A stretch of 64,000 bases of DNA from Amycolatopsis nigrescens CSC17Ta-90 (lineage in GTDB: Bacteria > Actinomycetota > Actinomycetes > Mycobacteriales > Pseudonocardiaceae). Each line of letters starts with the position of its first letter. The stretch's first letter is position 1. This document shows positions 24,586-32,337 of the stretch, in pieces. The translations under genes were made by a program, and so were the position numbers. The stretch spans positions 496,001 to 560,000 of the forward strand of contig NZ_ARVW01000001.1 in assembly GCF_000384315.1 (NCBI RefSeq). The letters run 5' to 3'. The notes below the pieces were generated by a model that was not told the DNA's origin, ran no database searches, and saw only the letters and a list, made by a program, of their open reading frames with translations.

Positions 24586-26103
24586 TCACGGGCGGCCCGA
24601 CAAACTGGGCGCACCGTTCCCTCTAATTTCCCCTGGTGACACGACCGCACGGAGCCCGGGCGGCTCCTCGTCGTCGGGGCCGTCGCTCGGCGCGTTCGCG
24701 GCGTCGAGCAGCTGCTGCAGCTGTGCCAGCAGCGCGGCGGCGTCTGGCTGGCTGACCGCGGGCGAGGCCGGCGGGGATGCCTCCGGCTTTTCGTTCCACA
24801 GGAAGCCCTCGACCTGGTCGGCGATTCCCGCGACCACCTCGGTCGGAATGTGCACATAGCGTTTGGCGACCGATGCGTCACCCCAGCCCATGACCTCCAT
24901 GATCGCGGGCAGCGGAACCTTCAGGATGAGCAGCATCGTGGCCGCGGTGTGCCGCGCGTCGTGGAGCCGCGCGTCCCGCACCTCCGCCTCGGCAAGCAGC
25001 GCCTTCCACTCGTCATGATCTGCCCGAGGATCGAGCGGCCGCCCGGTGGGCTGCGCGAACACCCAGTCCCCCGACTGCCACTCGGTGCCGGCAAACCGCC
25101 GCTCGTCGTCCTGCGCCGCTTTCTGCTTGCGCAGCATCTCCAGGAGCGGCCCGGGGATGCCGACGGTGCGGCGCCCCGCCTTCGACTTAACGTCGACCTC
25201 GCGAAGACCGCCACCATGACGTTTCGGGCAGGAACTGGCGTGCCGCATGCAGTCCGGCGGGCAAACCGGCGGGCACTTCGCATGCCGCTTGCACGTCACC
25301 GGGCACGGCTTCGTGCGATGGAGCCGCTCCCCGCACTTGTGCGGGTCGTCGCAGCCGTGCTTCCACTTGTGCCGCTGCAGCTGCCTCGGCGTGCGCAGCA
25401 GGCCGGCGTCCAGATCGATCCGCGACCACTTCAGCCCGAGCGCCTCACCGCGCCGCAGGCCGAGCGCGAGCGCGATCACGAAGCGCGCACCGTTGCGCCG
25501 ATCGCGAGCAGCGGCAAGGAGCCGCTTAGCTTCGTCGGCGGTCAGCGGCACAATCTCGTCCTCGTCAACACGCGGCGCCTTCGCGAGCTTCGCCGGATTC
25601 ACGGCTAGCCGCCCCTGGTCGAACGCGATCGTGAGCGCCGTCTTGGCCGTACGGTGCACCTGGTGGACCGTTCCAGGTTTCGCGCCGCAGTCAGCCATCT
25701 TCGCGTAGAGCTTCTCCAGATGCTCGGGCTCCAACTTCCGGAGCCGGTGTGCTCCCAGGCCGGGAATCAGGTGCTTGTCGACCGCCGTCCGGTACCCGGC
25801 CAGCGTGTTCTCGCGCACCGACGGTGCCGCAACGTTTTCGACCCAATGGGTCAACCACTTCTCGACGGTCCACGTCCGTGAGCCGGGTTCGGGCGCTCGG
25901 CCGCTGTCGCGCTGGCGTTCGAGTTCGCGAACCGCCTTGATGACTTCAGTATCGGTTTTCCGCTCGACGTGCCGGCGGTCCGGCTCCCCGTTGTCGAGCA
26001 CGCCCATGGACACGCGGCCGTACCACTTCCCGTCCTGGCCGGGGTAAATGCTGCTCACACAGTTGGGGGCACGCGTACCTTCGGCGCGCTTCCTGCGCGG
26101 CAT
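24586..26103 (-). CDS. Tyrosine site-specific integrase
   Basis: A 505-residue phage-type integrase. An N-terminal arm-binding segment (about 20-60) precedes the SAM-like core-binding domain (78-175, TVEKWLTHWVENVAAPSVRENTLAGY) and the catalytic domain with R217 (GLRRGEAL), a Lys in VDVKSKAGRR, H381-x-x-R384 (LHDARHT), W407 (MGWGD) and nucleophile Y416 (AKRYVH). Residues 246-294 are a Cys/His-rich insert with eight Cys (251, 257, 267, 271, 277, 281, 285, 292), probably metal-binding. The last 17 residues (SPGEIRG...) read through a position where the fossil copy has a stop. It starts 2 nt after the excisionase stop. Confidence 0.93.
   Translation of the reverse strand: MPRRKRAEGTRAPNCVSSIYPGQDGKWYGRVSMGVLDNGEPDRRHVERKTDTEVIKAVRELERQRDSGRAPEPGSRTWTVEKWLTHWVENVAAPSVRENTLAGYRTAVDKHLIPGLGAHRLRKLEPEHLEKLYAKMADCGAKPGTVHQVHRTAKTALTIAFDQGRLAVNPAKLAKAPRVDEDEIVPLTADEAKRLLAAARDRRNGARFVIALALGLRRGEALGLKWSRIDLDAGLLRTPRQLQRHKWKHGCDDPHKCGERLHRTKPCPVTCKRHAKCPPVCPPDCMRHASSCPKRHGGGLREVDVKSKAGRRTVGIPGPLLEMLRKQKAAQDDERRFAGTEWQSGDWVFAQPTGRPLDPRADHDEWKALLAEAEVRDARLHDARHTAATMLLILKVPLPAIMEVMGWGDASVAKRYVHIPTEVVAGIADQVEGFLWNEKPEASPPASPAVSQPDAAALLAQLQQLLDAANAPSDGPDDEEPPGLRAVVSPGEIRGNGAPSLSGRP
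24631..24750. repeat. 120-bp direct repeat of 23196-23315
   Basis: The 3' end of the intact integrase and sequence past the ancestral stop, repeated 1435 bp to the left with about 93% identity. The repeats flank the TIGR02391-like gene. The GTCTCA boxes next to the left copy are degraded beside this one (CCTCTA at the matching place). Confidence 0.85.
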
Positions 26104-26105
26104 GA

Positions 26106-26333
26106 TCAGTGCTCCCCTGCTTGAGCTACAAGCCGCCCTATGTAGGCCGTCAACTCGTCGGCCGGAACACGCCTGTAGCGTCCGACGAGGACACTGGGGA
26201 CTACCTCTTCCTTGATGAGCGCGAACATCTTGGTCCGGCTAACCGCGAGTCGGTCAGCAGCTTCCTCGACCGTCAACATCTCCCGCGGACTGGACGGGTT
26301 CCCCTCGGGACTCACTTCCGTTACCACATGCAT
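26106..26333 (-). CDS. Excisionase-family DNA-binding protein
   Basis: A 75-residue protein with the MerR/excisionase-type winged HTH: MLTVEEAADRLAVSRTKMFALIKEEVVPSVLVGRYRRVPADELTAYI. These proteins bend att DNA and steer the integrase toward excision, or act as regulators. The stop is 2 nt before the integrase ATG, so both are translated together. No good ribosome site is visible at ATG 26333; the ATG at 26279 (MLTVEE) is another possible start. Confidence 0.85.
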   Translation of the reverse strand: MHVVTEVSPEGNPSSPREMLTVEEAADRLAVSRTKMFALIKEEVVPSVLVGRYRRVPADELTAYIGRLVAQAGEH

Positions 26334-26932
26334 CGAAAGATATTCGGCATTAGACAGGAGAAGAATGACACTTCAAACCAACACGATCGAGCAGCACTAT
26401 TCTTAGTTCATTTCGTCTCTGCAATTGCAGCAATTGCGTGTTTCGCAAGTTTTTCAGTCCAATATAGCCGACCTGCCCGACGGGAGATACAGGGAACGGG
26501 GTAGCCCAATAAGAACCAAGCATGCCCTAAAGATGGAAGACCGGGAGCATACCCGCCAAACAGATGACGCCAAAGGGCGAGTGGAGCCGAGGGGAATCCA
26601 ACCCTTGCCCCTGTCCTGCAAAAATGCGGCGCCGAGACCTGTAATACGGAACCGGCTGGTCCGACTGGCCCACCGCCTGCCCCGGTTGGCTCCAGTGCAT
26701 TCGAACGACAGGCTTTCGCAAGCATCGTGATCATCAGTTAATCAACCGCAACACGGAGGCTGACTCTCACCGCTTCGCGACCAGACCCGCCGCGTTCAAC
26801 CAGCTGAGTCGACGATAGGTATGACTTGGGCCGCAGACGAACTTCACTCAACGCTACGAAGCACATCCGACCGGGCACAGCTGTGCCGAACCAGCACAAA
26901 CCCCCTGACCACCTCAGGTTGGCCCTCAGTGG
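26334..26932. other. 600-nt gap in the island with a terminal inverted repeat
   Basis: No convincing gene. A minus-strand frame at 26408-26734 lacks a ribosome site and has poor codon bias. GC is lower than around it. Within it, 26582-26694 is framed by TGGAGCC...GGCTCCA, with GAGGGG/CCCCGG just inside, so the transcript could fold back at its ends. It might be a structured RNA, a promoter leader for xis-int, or a remnant. Confidence 0.4.
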
Positions 26933-29020
26933 TCACGGCGTGTCCGCATCCCGGGCACGGTCGACGGCCACGGGGCTAGTGAAGGTGTGCAGGTGTTCCC
27001 GGATCTCAGCGGCTCGGTGGAGGTGGCCGCAGTCGGTGAAGAGTGCGGCGGCTTCATGCCAACATTGGATGGCTTCGGTAAGGCGGCCGGTGTGATGCAG
27101 CGACTTGGCTAGTGTGTCCAATGGTTCAGCGATATTGTGGGCAGGGTCACCGATGGTACGGCCCAGGGCGATCGCTTCCTGGCACAGCGTGATGGCTTTG
27201 TGGTGCTCACCTAATCCCTGCCAGGCACAGGCCAGATGGCGCAATGCGCCAGGTTCGCCGGTGAGGTCGCCAGCACCTCGACGCAAGCTCAAGCTGCGTT
27301 CTCCGTGTTCGATAGCCTTCCTGTAGTCACCAAGTCCGGTGTATGTGCGGCCCAAGTGGTGTTCCACCAGTCCTTCCATCCTGCCAGTGTCAACGCCCTC
27401 GCTCAGGGAGTGTGCTTCCTGGAGATACTGCAGCGCTTCTCCGAAGCGTTCTCGCTCGTGGCATACCCAGCCGAGATCCCTGAGCGCGCCTGCACGGTGG
27501 ACACGGTCACCAGATTCACGGACCAGGGTCCAGGCACGGTAGAAGTCGGTCGACGCCTCACTCAGGCGCCCCATCGTCATAAAAGCTTCGCCTCGTCGGC
27601 TGCGAAACACAACTTCAGCAATGGAGTCCCCGCAGCCTTGAGCTGCGACCAGCCCCACGTCACATATCTCAAGTAACTCGTCCCAACTACCTTGTAGGAG
27701 GAGGAACCTGGCGCCTTCGGTGAGATGGATGACGTGGCGGTGCATGTCGTGGTTGGCAGCGTGGCGCAGGGCTGCCAGCAAATTGGTCCTTTCGGTTTCC
27801 GCCCAGTCCAGCGCATGTGCCCGATCAGTGATCACCATCGGCCGGGCAGGGGCAGTGAAGTGCAGCGGAAACCGGAAGTGAGCGGGGAAGAGCAACTCGT
27901 CGCAGACGTGAGCAGCGTGGGTATACAAAGTGAGAATCGATTCCCGAGCGTGGTCGCGGTCGGCGGCGCTGTCGTAACGGCGGACCTGGTCGACGGCGTA
28001 TGCGCGCAACAGGTCGTGAAACCGATACCGGTCCCTGGCAACCGATTCGATCAGATGCACCGTGTCCAGCCTCTCCAGTAGCCGACGAGCCACGGGCACG
28101 GCGAGGTCGGCGAGCGCGGCAGTGGCGTGCACGCCGAAATCGGGGCCCGGGTGCATCCCAAGACGCCGGAACAACCGCGCTTCCTCTGCGGTGAGTCGTT
28201 GATAGGACCAGTCGAACACCGCCCGCACTGCGCCCCGTTCATCCCCACCCCAGCTCAGGGCGTCCAGTCGATACTGCTCATCCGCCAAATCCGCTGCGAC
28301 GTCCACGACGGTGTGCGGCCCAGCGGCGACCCGGCCAGCGGCGATGCGCAACGCCAGCGGCAACCGCGCACACAATCGGATCAATTCGGTGACCGCGCCC
28401 AATTCCGCCGTCACCCTTGGTCGTCCGACGATGTCGGTTACCAGTTCCAGCGCCTCGTGCTCGGACAGAAGATCGAGGGTGAGGCGGGTGGCGGACTCGG
28501 TGATCACCAGACCGGTGAGGCTGTCGCGGCTGGTGACCACGACCACGCACCCTGATGTCCCAGGCAGCAAGGGACGGACCTGGTCGGCACTGTTGGCGTT
28601 GTCCAGCACGATCAACACCCGCCTCCCATCCAGCAACGACCGGTACAACCCGGACTGCGCCTCCACCCCGACCGGCATGGCCTCTGCCGGAATACCCAAC
28701 GCTCGCAGGAACCCGTCCAGCACTTCCCCTGGTGTGGCCGGGTCCCCGGGCCCATAGCCGCGGAGATTGACGTGCAAGGCGCCGTCAGGGAAGCGGTGCT
28801 TCACGCGGTGAGCCCAGTGCACCGCGAGGGTGGTCTTACCGATCCCGGCAGTGCCGTCCACCGCCGAAATCACCACCGCTCCAGCCCCTTCCCGATCATC
28901 ACTGGCGGGCAGGAGGGCATCCAAAGCGGCCAGATGCTCAACGCGGCCAGTGAAATCCTTGATCGCCAGAGGTAGTTGCCGCGGCACGACCCGACCACGT
29001 TGCCCTCGCCGTTCAGTCAT
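26933..29020 (-). CDS. NB-ARC/STAND NTPase with TPR repeats, no N-terminal effector
   Basis: A 695-residue STAND protein. A short N-terminus (about 20 residues) leads into the NB-ARC domain: FTGRVEHLAALDALL, Walker A GTAGIGKTT (56-64), Walker B RRVLIVLDNA (about 133-142), VVVVTSRDSL, and CARLPLALRIAAG (GxP-type motif). A winged helix near 270-350 follows, then TPRs from about 400 to 680. In SARP and XRE relatives the phrase PRQLPLAIKDFTGR follows a DNA-binding domain, but here an in-frame stop lies 16 codons upstream, so that domain is absent. It may act as a stand-alone sensor or antiphage STAND protein. The function is inference. Confidence 0.85.
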   Translation of the reverse strand: MTERRGQRGRVVPRQLPLAIKDFTGRVEHLAALDALLPASDDREGAGAVVISAVDGTAGIGKTTLAVHWAHRVKHRFPDGALHVNLRGYGPGDPATPGEVLDGFLRALGIPAEAMPVGVEAQSGLYRSLLDGRRVLIVLDNANSADQVRPLLPGTSGCVVVVTSRDSLTGLVITESATRLTLDLLSEHEALELVTDIVGRPRVTAELGAVTELIRLCARLPLALRIAAGRVAAGPHTVVDVAADLADEQYRLDALSWGGDERGAVRAVFDWSYQRLTAEEARLFRRLGMHPGPDFGVHATAALADLAVPVARRLLERLDTVHLIESVARDRYRFHDLLRAYAVDQVRRYDSAADRDHARESILTLYTHAAHVCDELLFPAHFRFPLHFTAPARPMVITDRAHALDWAETERTNLLAALRHAANHDMHRHVIHLTEGARFLLLQGSWDELLEICDVGLVAAQGCGDSIAEVVFRSRRGEAFMTMGRLSEASTDFYRAWTLVRESGDRVHRAGALRDLGWVCHERERFGEALQYLQEAHSLSEGVDTGRMEGLVEHHLGRTYTGLGDYRKAIEHGERSLSLRRGAGDLTGEPGALRHLACAWQGLGEHHKAITLCQEAIALGRTIGDPAHNIAEPLDTLAKSLHHTGRLTEAIQCWHEAAALFTDCGHLHRAAEIREHLHTFTSPVAVDRARDADTP

Positions 29021-29248
29021 GACTCCCAGTCTGGTGCCGGACCCGGTGGCCAGGGTGGTGTTCTGTCACGCCGCCACCCGCACGGACCACAAACCCGACC
29101 GCGACGCTGGCCAGCAGCTTGCTTCTGAAGGTTTGCAGACAGACGCTGAAGCAAGTAGCGCCCGGCCGGCTTCTTCCGTCGGTCGGCCGGTCAGCGGTGG
29201 CGATGCGGAGCGGCGAGCAGGGCTGGCCCGTTGCGCACGGAACCAGCG

Positions 29249-29620
29249 CTACCCGCCACCCACTTCAGCCTTACGCTGCCATTGACCAGTGCACGACGTA
29301 GGCTGCGGCTTGGCTGTGCAAGTACGCGCGCAGGCGGGCTTGTTGGCGTTCCGTGGCAGCGTCAGTGCCTCGCTTCGGCCCGCGTCCAGGGCAGTTGGCA
29401 GCGCGCCTGGCAACATCTCGTCCACCAAGTCATGAAGCAAGCACAGCAGCACGTTTGCTACATCTCGCTCCAGAACAGGCTTCTTCATGTAGGAAAGCAC
29501 CAGAAGCACTTGACCATTGCGCTGACGCACTCCGATCAGATCGTGCACCTTGACCGCGAGGCCGCCTTCGGTCCATACACTCGGCGTGACCCGGACTTGG
29601 TCGCGCCACTCGGAAGTCAC
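29249..29620 (-). CDS. Short hypothetical protein, island
   Basis: A 123-residue frame starting at GTG 29620, whose first bases overlap the TGA of the preceding frame (GTGA), a sign of real coupling. The first 90 residues show good codon bias and a mixed alpha/beta pattern (VRVTPSVWTEGGLAVKVHDLIGV, VLLVLSYMKKPVLERDVANVLLCLLHDLVDEM). The tail is Cys/Thr-rich and less convincing. Family not recognised. It lies upstream of the NB-ARC gene on the same strand with 228 nt between, so they may be co-transcribed. Confidence 0.55.
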   Translation of the reverse strand: MTSEWRDQVRVTPSVWTEGGLAVKVHDLIGVRQRNGQVLLVLSYMKKPVLERDVANVLLCLLHDLVDEMLPGALPTALDAGRSEALTLPRNANKPACARTCTAKPQPTSCTGQWQRKAEVGGG

Positions 29621-29778
29621 CGCAGATAACCGACCGCGACCTCCGGGTAGGCGTCTGCCTGCCATCCCCACTGTTTCGCACGGTCGACCACGCGCTCCAG
29701 CTCGAACCCAGGATCCGTTGAGCTGGTAGCTCGGCGGAGGCCAGCCAGGAGCGGACCGTAACCACGAACGACGGGCAA
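29617..29778 (-). CDS. Short hypothetical frame, possibly 5'-truncated
   Basis: About 53 residues (VVRGYGPLLAGLRRATSSTDPGFELERVVDRAKQWGWQADAYPEVAVGYLR at the end) with coding-like third positions. It is coupled to the next gene by a GTGA overlap. There is no ATG or GTG at the right place; a TTG at 29778 is the only near start. The frame runs on upstream with poor bias and collides with a coding-like frame on the plus strand. It is probably the remains of a longer gene. Confidence 0.35.
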   Translation of the reverse strand: MPVVRGYGPLLAGLRRATSSTDPGFELERVVDRAKQWGWQADAYPEVAVGYLR

Positions 29779-29805
29779 CCCGAACTGGCGAACCTGGCCA
29801 GCCGA

Positions 29806-29937
29806 GTGCTGTCGACCTGGGGTAGTACTGCCCGGCCGGCCACACTCGTCGTGACGGTCCTGGCAGTCCTGCTGGCTGCGGCATGGCTCTTCGACGTCAA
29901 CATCAGCGTCGGACCGACCCAGATCACGGGGGGCTAG
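29806..29937 (+). CDS. Small single-pass membrane protein or gene remnant
   Basis: From GTG 29806, 43 residues: LSTWGSTARPATLVVTVLAVLLAAAWLFDVNISVGPTQITGG, one clear membrane helix and a short outer tail. The coding-like frame actually opens at 29722 and has AGGAG 6 nt before a GTA (29758), as if a GTG start had mutated. So this is either a longer protein with a lost start or a decayed C-terminus. It lies next to the right-end hairpin of the island. Confidence 0.4.
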   Translation: MLSTWGSTARPATLVVTVLAVLLAAAWLFDVNISVGPTQITGG

Positions 29938-29944
29938 TGGAAGT

Positions 29945-29994
29945 CGGCTGTCGGAGCTCAACGGGCTCCGACAGCCGTCTCATTTCCCGTCTCA
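29945..29994. promoter_or_regulatory. Right-end hairpin and integrase arm-type sites
   Basis: A perfect 13-bp stem (CGGCTGTCGGAGC and complement, 29945-29977) is followed by GTCTCA boxes at 29977-29982 and 29989-29994, again 12 bp apart and in the same orientation as at the left end. About 100 bp separate them from the attR core. Confidence 0.6.
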
Positions 29995-30089
29995 GTTCAT
30001 GCCGTATCCGCGTGTTTCTGCTGTTGCCGGTATCGCTGTGACCAGCACTGATGCGACTTGCGGTACCCTAAAAACCTGCTCCCCCGGGT

Positions 30090-30114
30090 CTTTGGGAGCG
30101 GAGGATCCCGACCA
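30090..30114. repeat. attR: displaced, decayed tRNA-Pro 3' half
   Basis: CTTTGGGAGCGGAGG is identical to tRNA-Pro 23070-23084 and runs straight into ATCCCGACCA, which matches the tRNA 3' end. The 21 nt of the T-arm (23085-23105) are missing. Loss of the T-arm is expected once the displaced half is no longer needed. Confidence 0.75.
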
Positions 30115-30185
30115 CGACGGCTCTGCTTGACGTGGCTCCTCACGGTCCACGTGCAGCGGAGCCGCCTCGGTAAGCGGAGGTGGCG

Positions 30186-31004
30186 ATGCGTGAGGTGGGG
30201 TTGCCCTCAGGCGAAGAGGTTCCGGCGCTGGGGCAGGGGACCTGGCATTTCGCGGAGAGCGGCAAGCGGCGGCGGGACGAGATCGCGGCGTTGCGGACCG
30301 GGCTGGACCTCGGCATGACGCTGGTGGACACCGCCGAGATGTACGGCGACGGCGCGGCGGAAGAGCTGACCGGTGAAGCGATCGACGGTCGCCGCGACGA
30401 CGTGTTCCTGGTCAGCAAGGTGCTACCCAGCAACGCCAGCCGAACTGGCACCGTCGAAGCCTGCGAACGCAGCCTGCGCCGGCTCGGCACCGACCGGATC
30501 GACCTCTACCTGCTGCACTGGCCGGGCCACCACCCGCTGACGGACACCGTCGAAGCGTTCGAAGAGCTCCAGCGAGCCGGAAAGATCCGGCACTGGGGCG
30601 TGAGCAACTTCGACCTCGACGAACTCGGCGAAGTACCCGAAGGCGCCGCGACCGACCAGGTGCTCTACAACCTGAGCCGGCGCGGCATCGAGTACGACCT
30701 GCTCCCCGAATGCCGCCATCGCGGGCTGCCGGTGATGGCCTACTCACCGATCGAACAGGGCCGCATCCTGCGCGACCCGGCGCTCCGCCTGGTCGCCGAG
30801 CGGCACTCGGCCGGCGCCGCCCAGGTGGCGCTGGCCTGGGTACTGCGCCACGAAGGGATCATCGCGATCCCCAAGGCGGGCACCGCCGAACACGTCCGCG
30901 AGAACCACGCGGCACTCGAACTCCGGCTCACCGAAGACGATCTGTCCGAACTGGACCGGGCGTTCCCGGCACCCGCCGGGCCGACCCCGCTGGAGATCCT
31001 CTAA
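30186..31004 (+). CDS. Aldo/keto reductase
   Basis: A 272-residue NADPH-dependent reductase of carbonyl compounds. The tetrad is visible: Asp in [11 protein letters not shown], Tyr in the same phrase, Lys in [10 protein letters not shown] and His in [14 protein letters not shown] and the late [19 protein letters not shown] make the cofactor site. The ATG at 30186 was chosen because GGAGG (30176-30180) sits 5 nt before it; a GTG at 30180 overlaps that site. First chromosomal gene after the island's attR. Its 3' end overlaps the convergent NTF2-like gene by 4 nt. Physiological substrate unknown. Confidence 0.92.
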   Translation: MREVGLPSGEEVPALGQGTWHFAESGKRRRDEIAALRTGLDLGMTLVDTAEMYGDGAAEELTGEAIDGRRDDVFLVSKVLPSNASRTGTVEACERSLRRLGTDRIDLYLLHWPGHHPLTDTVEAFEELQRAGKIRHWGVSNFDLDELGEVPEGAATDQVLYNLSRRGIEYDLLPECRHRGLPVMAYSPIEQGRILRDPALRLVAERHSAGAAQVALAWVLRHEGIIAIPKAGTAEHVRENHAALELRLTEDDLSELDRAFPAPAGPTPLEIL

Positions 31005-31447
31005 CCCTCCACCTGGCGGGCGGTGGCCATGGCGCGCTCGGTCTCCCAGAAGGCGCGCATGGACACGACCAGTCCGTCTTCGCGGACGCGGTAGACGAAC
31101 ACACCGTCAGTGTCCACCCGGTAGTTGCCGGGCAGGTACGTGGTGATGGTGCCGACGTTGGCCACCTCGTCCCCCGCCGCGTGCGAGTCGCGGATGGTGA
31201 ACTCGAACCGCTGCACCTGCCCGATCGTCAGGTCCCAGAACGCGGAAATACCCTCGCGACCATGGTGTCCCTTGCCCGTCTCGTCGAACATGGACGGGCC
31301 GACCGGATCCTCCACCACCGCGTCCGGCGCGAACAGCGCCAGCCACTCGTCCTTTTCGCCGTTGGTCACCGCGTTCATCGAGCGCCAAGCGGCGACCCTG
31401 GCCGCCGGCTGCTCGGCCGCCGGGTCCCAGCACACGTTCACCGTCAC
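31001..31447 (-). CDS. NTF2/SnoaL-like protein
   Basis: A 148-residue protein with the SnoaL-like fold: [32 protein letters not shown], then [19 protein letters not shown], then beta strands [25 protein letters not shown] and [21 protein letters not shown]. The DAVVEDPVG phrase is the usual active-pocket opening. The GTG start follows GGAGG. It begins 10 nt after the F420-type oxidoreductase and probably shares its promoter with the KstR-like site, which suggests work on a steroid-like or polyketide-like substrate (inference). Confidence 0.82.
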   Translation of the reverse strand: MTVNVCWDPAAEQPAARVAAWRSMNAVTNGEKDEWLALFAPDAVVEDPVGPSMFDETGKGHHGREGISAFWDLTIGQVQRFEFTIRDSHAAGDEVANVGTITTYLPGNYRVDTDGVFVYRVREDGLVVSMRAFWETERAMATARQVEG

Positions 31448-31457
31448 TGCGGCCTCC

Positions 31458-32327
31458 TCAGAACTTCGAGATGATCTCGTCGCCGAACTTCTTGATCGAG
31501 TCTTTCTTCGGGCCGATCTCCGCGTCGAAGCCGATTCCGTCGAACACCCACGGCATGGTGATCACGTCGGTGACCCCGATCTCGGCCTGCTCCTGGTAAC
31601 CCGCCAGGCCGAACCGGTCCAGGCACACCGCCTGGATCTCGAACGGCTCTTCGGCCCGGCCGTACTCGGCCCGCAGCGCACCCAGCCTGCCGATGGTCTC
31701 GCGCAGGTCGTCGAACTTCATCATCGCCGAGGACCAGCCGTCACCCACCCTGGCCGCGCGCCGCAGTGCCACCTCGGTGTGGCCGCCGATGTAGAACGGC
31801 ACCCGCTTCGCCGGCGCCGGGCTCATCCGCAGCTTGTCGAAGTCGAAGAACCGCCCGTGGTACTCGACCATGCCGCCGCCGAGGATCAGCCGCAGCACCT
31901 CGATCGCCTCGTCCACCCGTTTGCCCCGGTTCGCGTACGGCGCCCCGCACCATTCGAACTCCTCGGGCGACCAGCCGACCCCGAGACCGAGGCCGAACCG
32001 GCCGCCGGTCAGCGCCGCGACCGAGCCGACCTGCCTGGCCAGCAGCACCGGGTTGCGCGAACCGAGTTTCAGCACCGACGTGTAGAACTCGATCTCGCTG
32101 GTCACCGCGCCCATCGCGGCGGCCGCGACCAGCGGGTCCACCCAGGGCGTGTGCTCGTCCCAGAACCGGCTCCCGTCCGGGGTATACGGATAGTCCGCCG
32201 ACACCGTCTCGGAGTAGAAGAGCGAGTCGGGCAGCGCGACCGAGGAGAACCCGTACTGCTCGGCGGTGGCGGCGAGCTCGGCGAGTTGGTCGAGTGGGCT
32301 CAGCGCGACAGACAGCGTGAACTTCAT
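31458..32327 (-). CDS. LLM-class F420-dependent oxidoreductase
   Basis: A 289-residue luciferase-like TIM-barrel enzyme, probably using coenzyme F420. Seen are MKFTLSVALSPLDQLAELAATAEQYGFSSVALPDS, then TSVLKLGSRNPVLLARQVGSVAALTGGRFGLGLGVGW (the F420/flavin pocket), PFYIGGHTEVALRRAARVGDGW and a C-terminal helix KKDSIKKFGDEII. It heads a two-gene operon with the NTF2-like protein. A perfect match to the KstR consensus lies 11 nt upstream of the start, so repression by a KstR-like TetR protein and a role in sterol or related catabolism are likely but unproven. Confidence 0.9.
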   Translation of the reverse strand: MKFTLSVALSPLDQLAELAATAEQYGFSSVALPDSLFYSETVSADYPYTPDGSRFWDEHTPWVDPLVAAAAMGAVTSEIEFYTSVLKLGSRNPVLLARQVGSVAALTGGRFGLGLGVGWSPEEFEWCGAPYANRGKRVDEAIEVLRLILGGGMVEYHGRFFDFDKLRMSPAPAKRVPFYIGGHTEVALRRAARVGDGWSSAMMKFDDLRETIGRLGALRAEYGRAEEPFEIQAVCLDRFGLAGYQEQAEIGVTDVITMPWVFDGIGFDAEIGPKKDSIKKFGDEIISKF

Positions 32328-32337
32328 ACGACCGGAC

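Larger units (their letters stand above)
23070..30114. mobile_element. Integrated mobile island in tRNA-Pro
   Basis: About 7 kb bounded by the tRNA-Pro 3' half (attL) and a degenerate copy of it (attR). It carries an integrase and an excisionase-like gene in the attL-int-xis order of pSAM2-type elements, but I see no replication initiator or FtsK-like transfer gene, so it is a cut-down or non-self-transmissible element. Cargo: a TIGR02391/Ymh-like protein, an NB-ARC/TPR NTPase and short unrecognised ORFs. Paired GTCTCA arm sites lie about 100 bp inside each end. The region is visibly less GC-biased at third positions than its flanks, especially 26.3-26.8 and 29.2-29.7 kb. Confidence 0.85.

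Noticed and set aside
24498..24630. An internal att core between the TIGR02391-like gene and the integrase
   Set aside because: At the offset expected for a tandem element there is no TTTGGGAGCGG-like sequence.
26582..26694. A tRNA-like gene on the minus strand (T-arm-like GGG-TTGGATT-CCC and pairing ends)
   Set aside because: At about 112 nt it has no D-arm or anticodon arm that can be drawn, and the last acceptor pair mismatches. Kept only as a fold-back segment.
26408..26734. A 108-residue minus-strand frame in the island gap
   Set aside because: No ribosome site, weak codon bias, and it runs across the fold-back segment.
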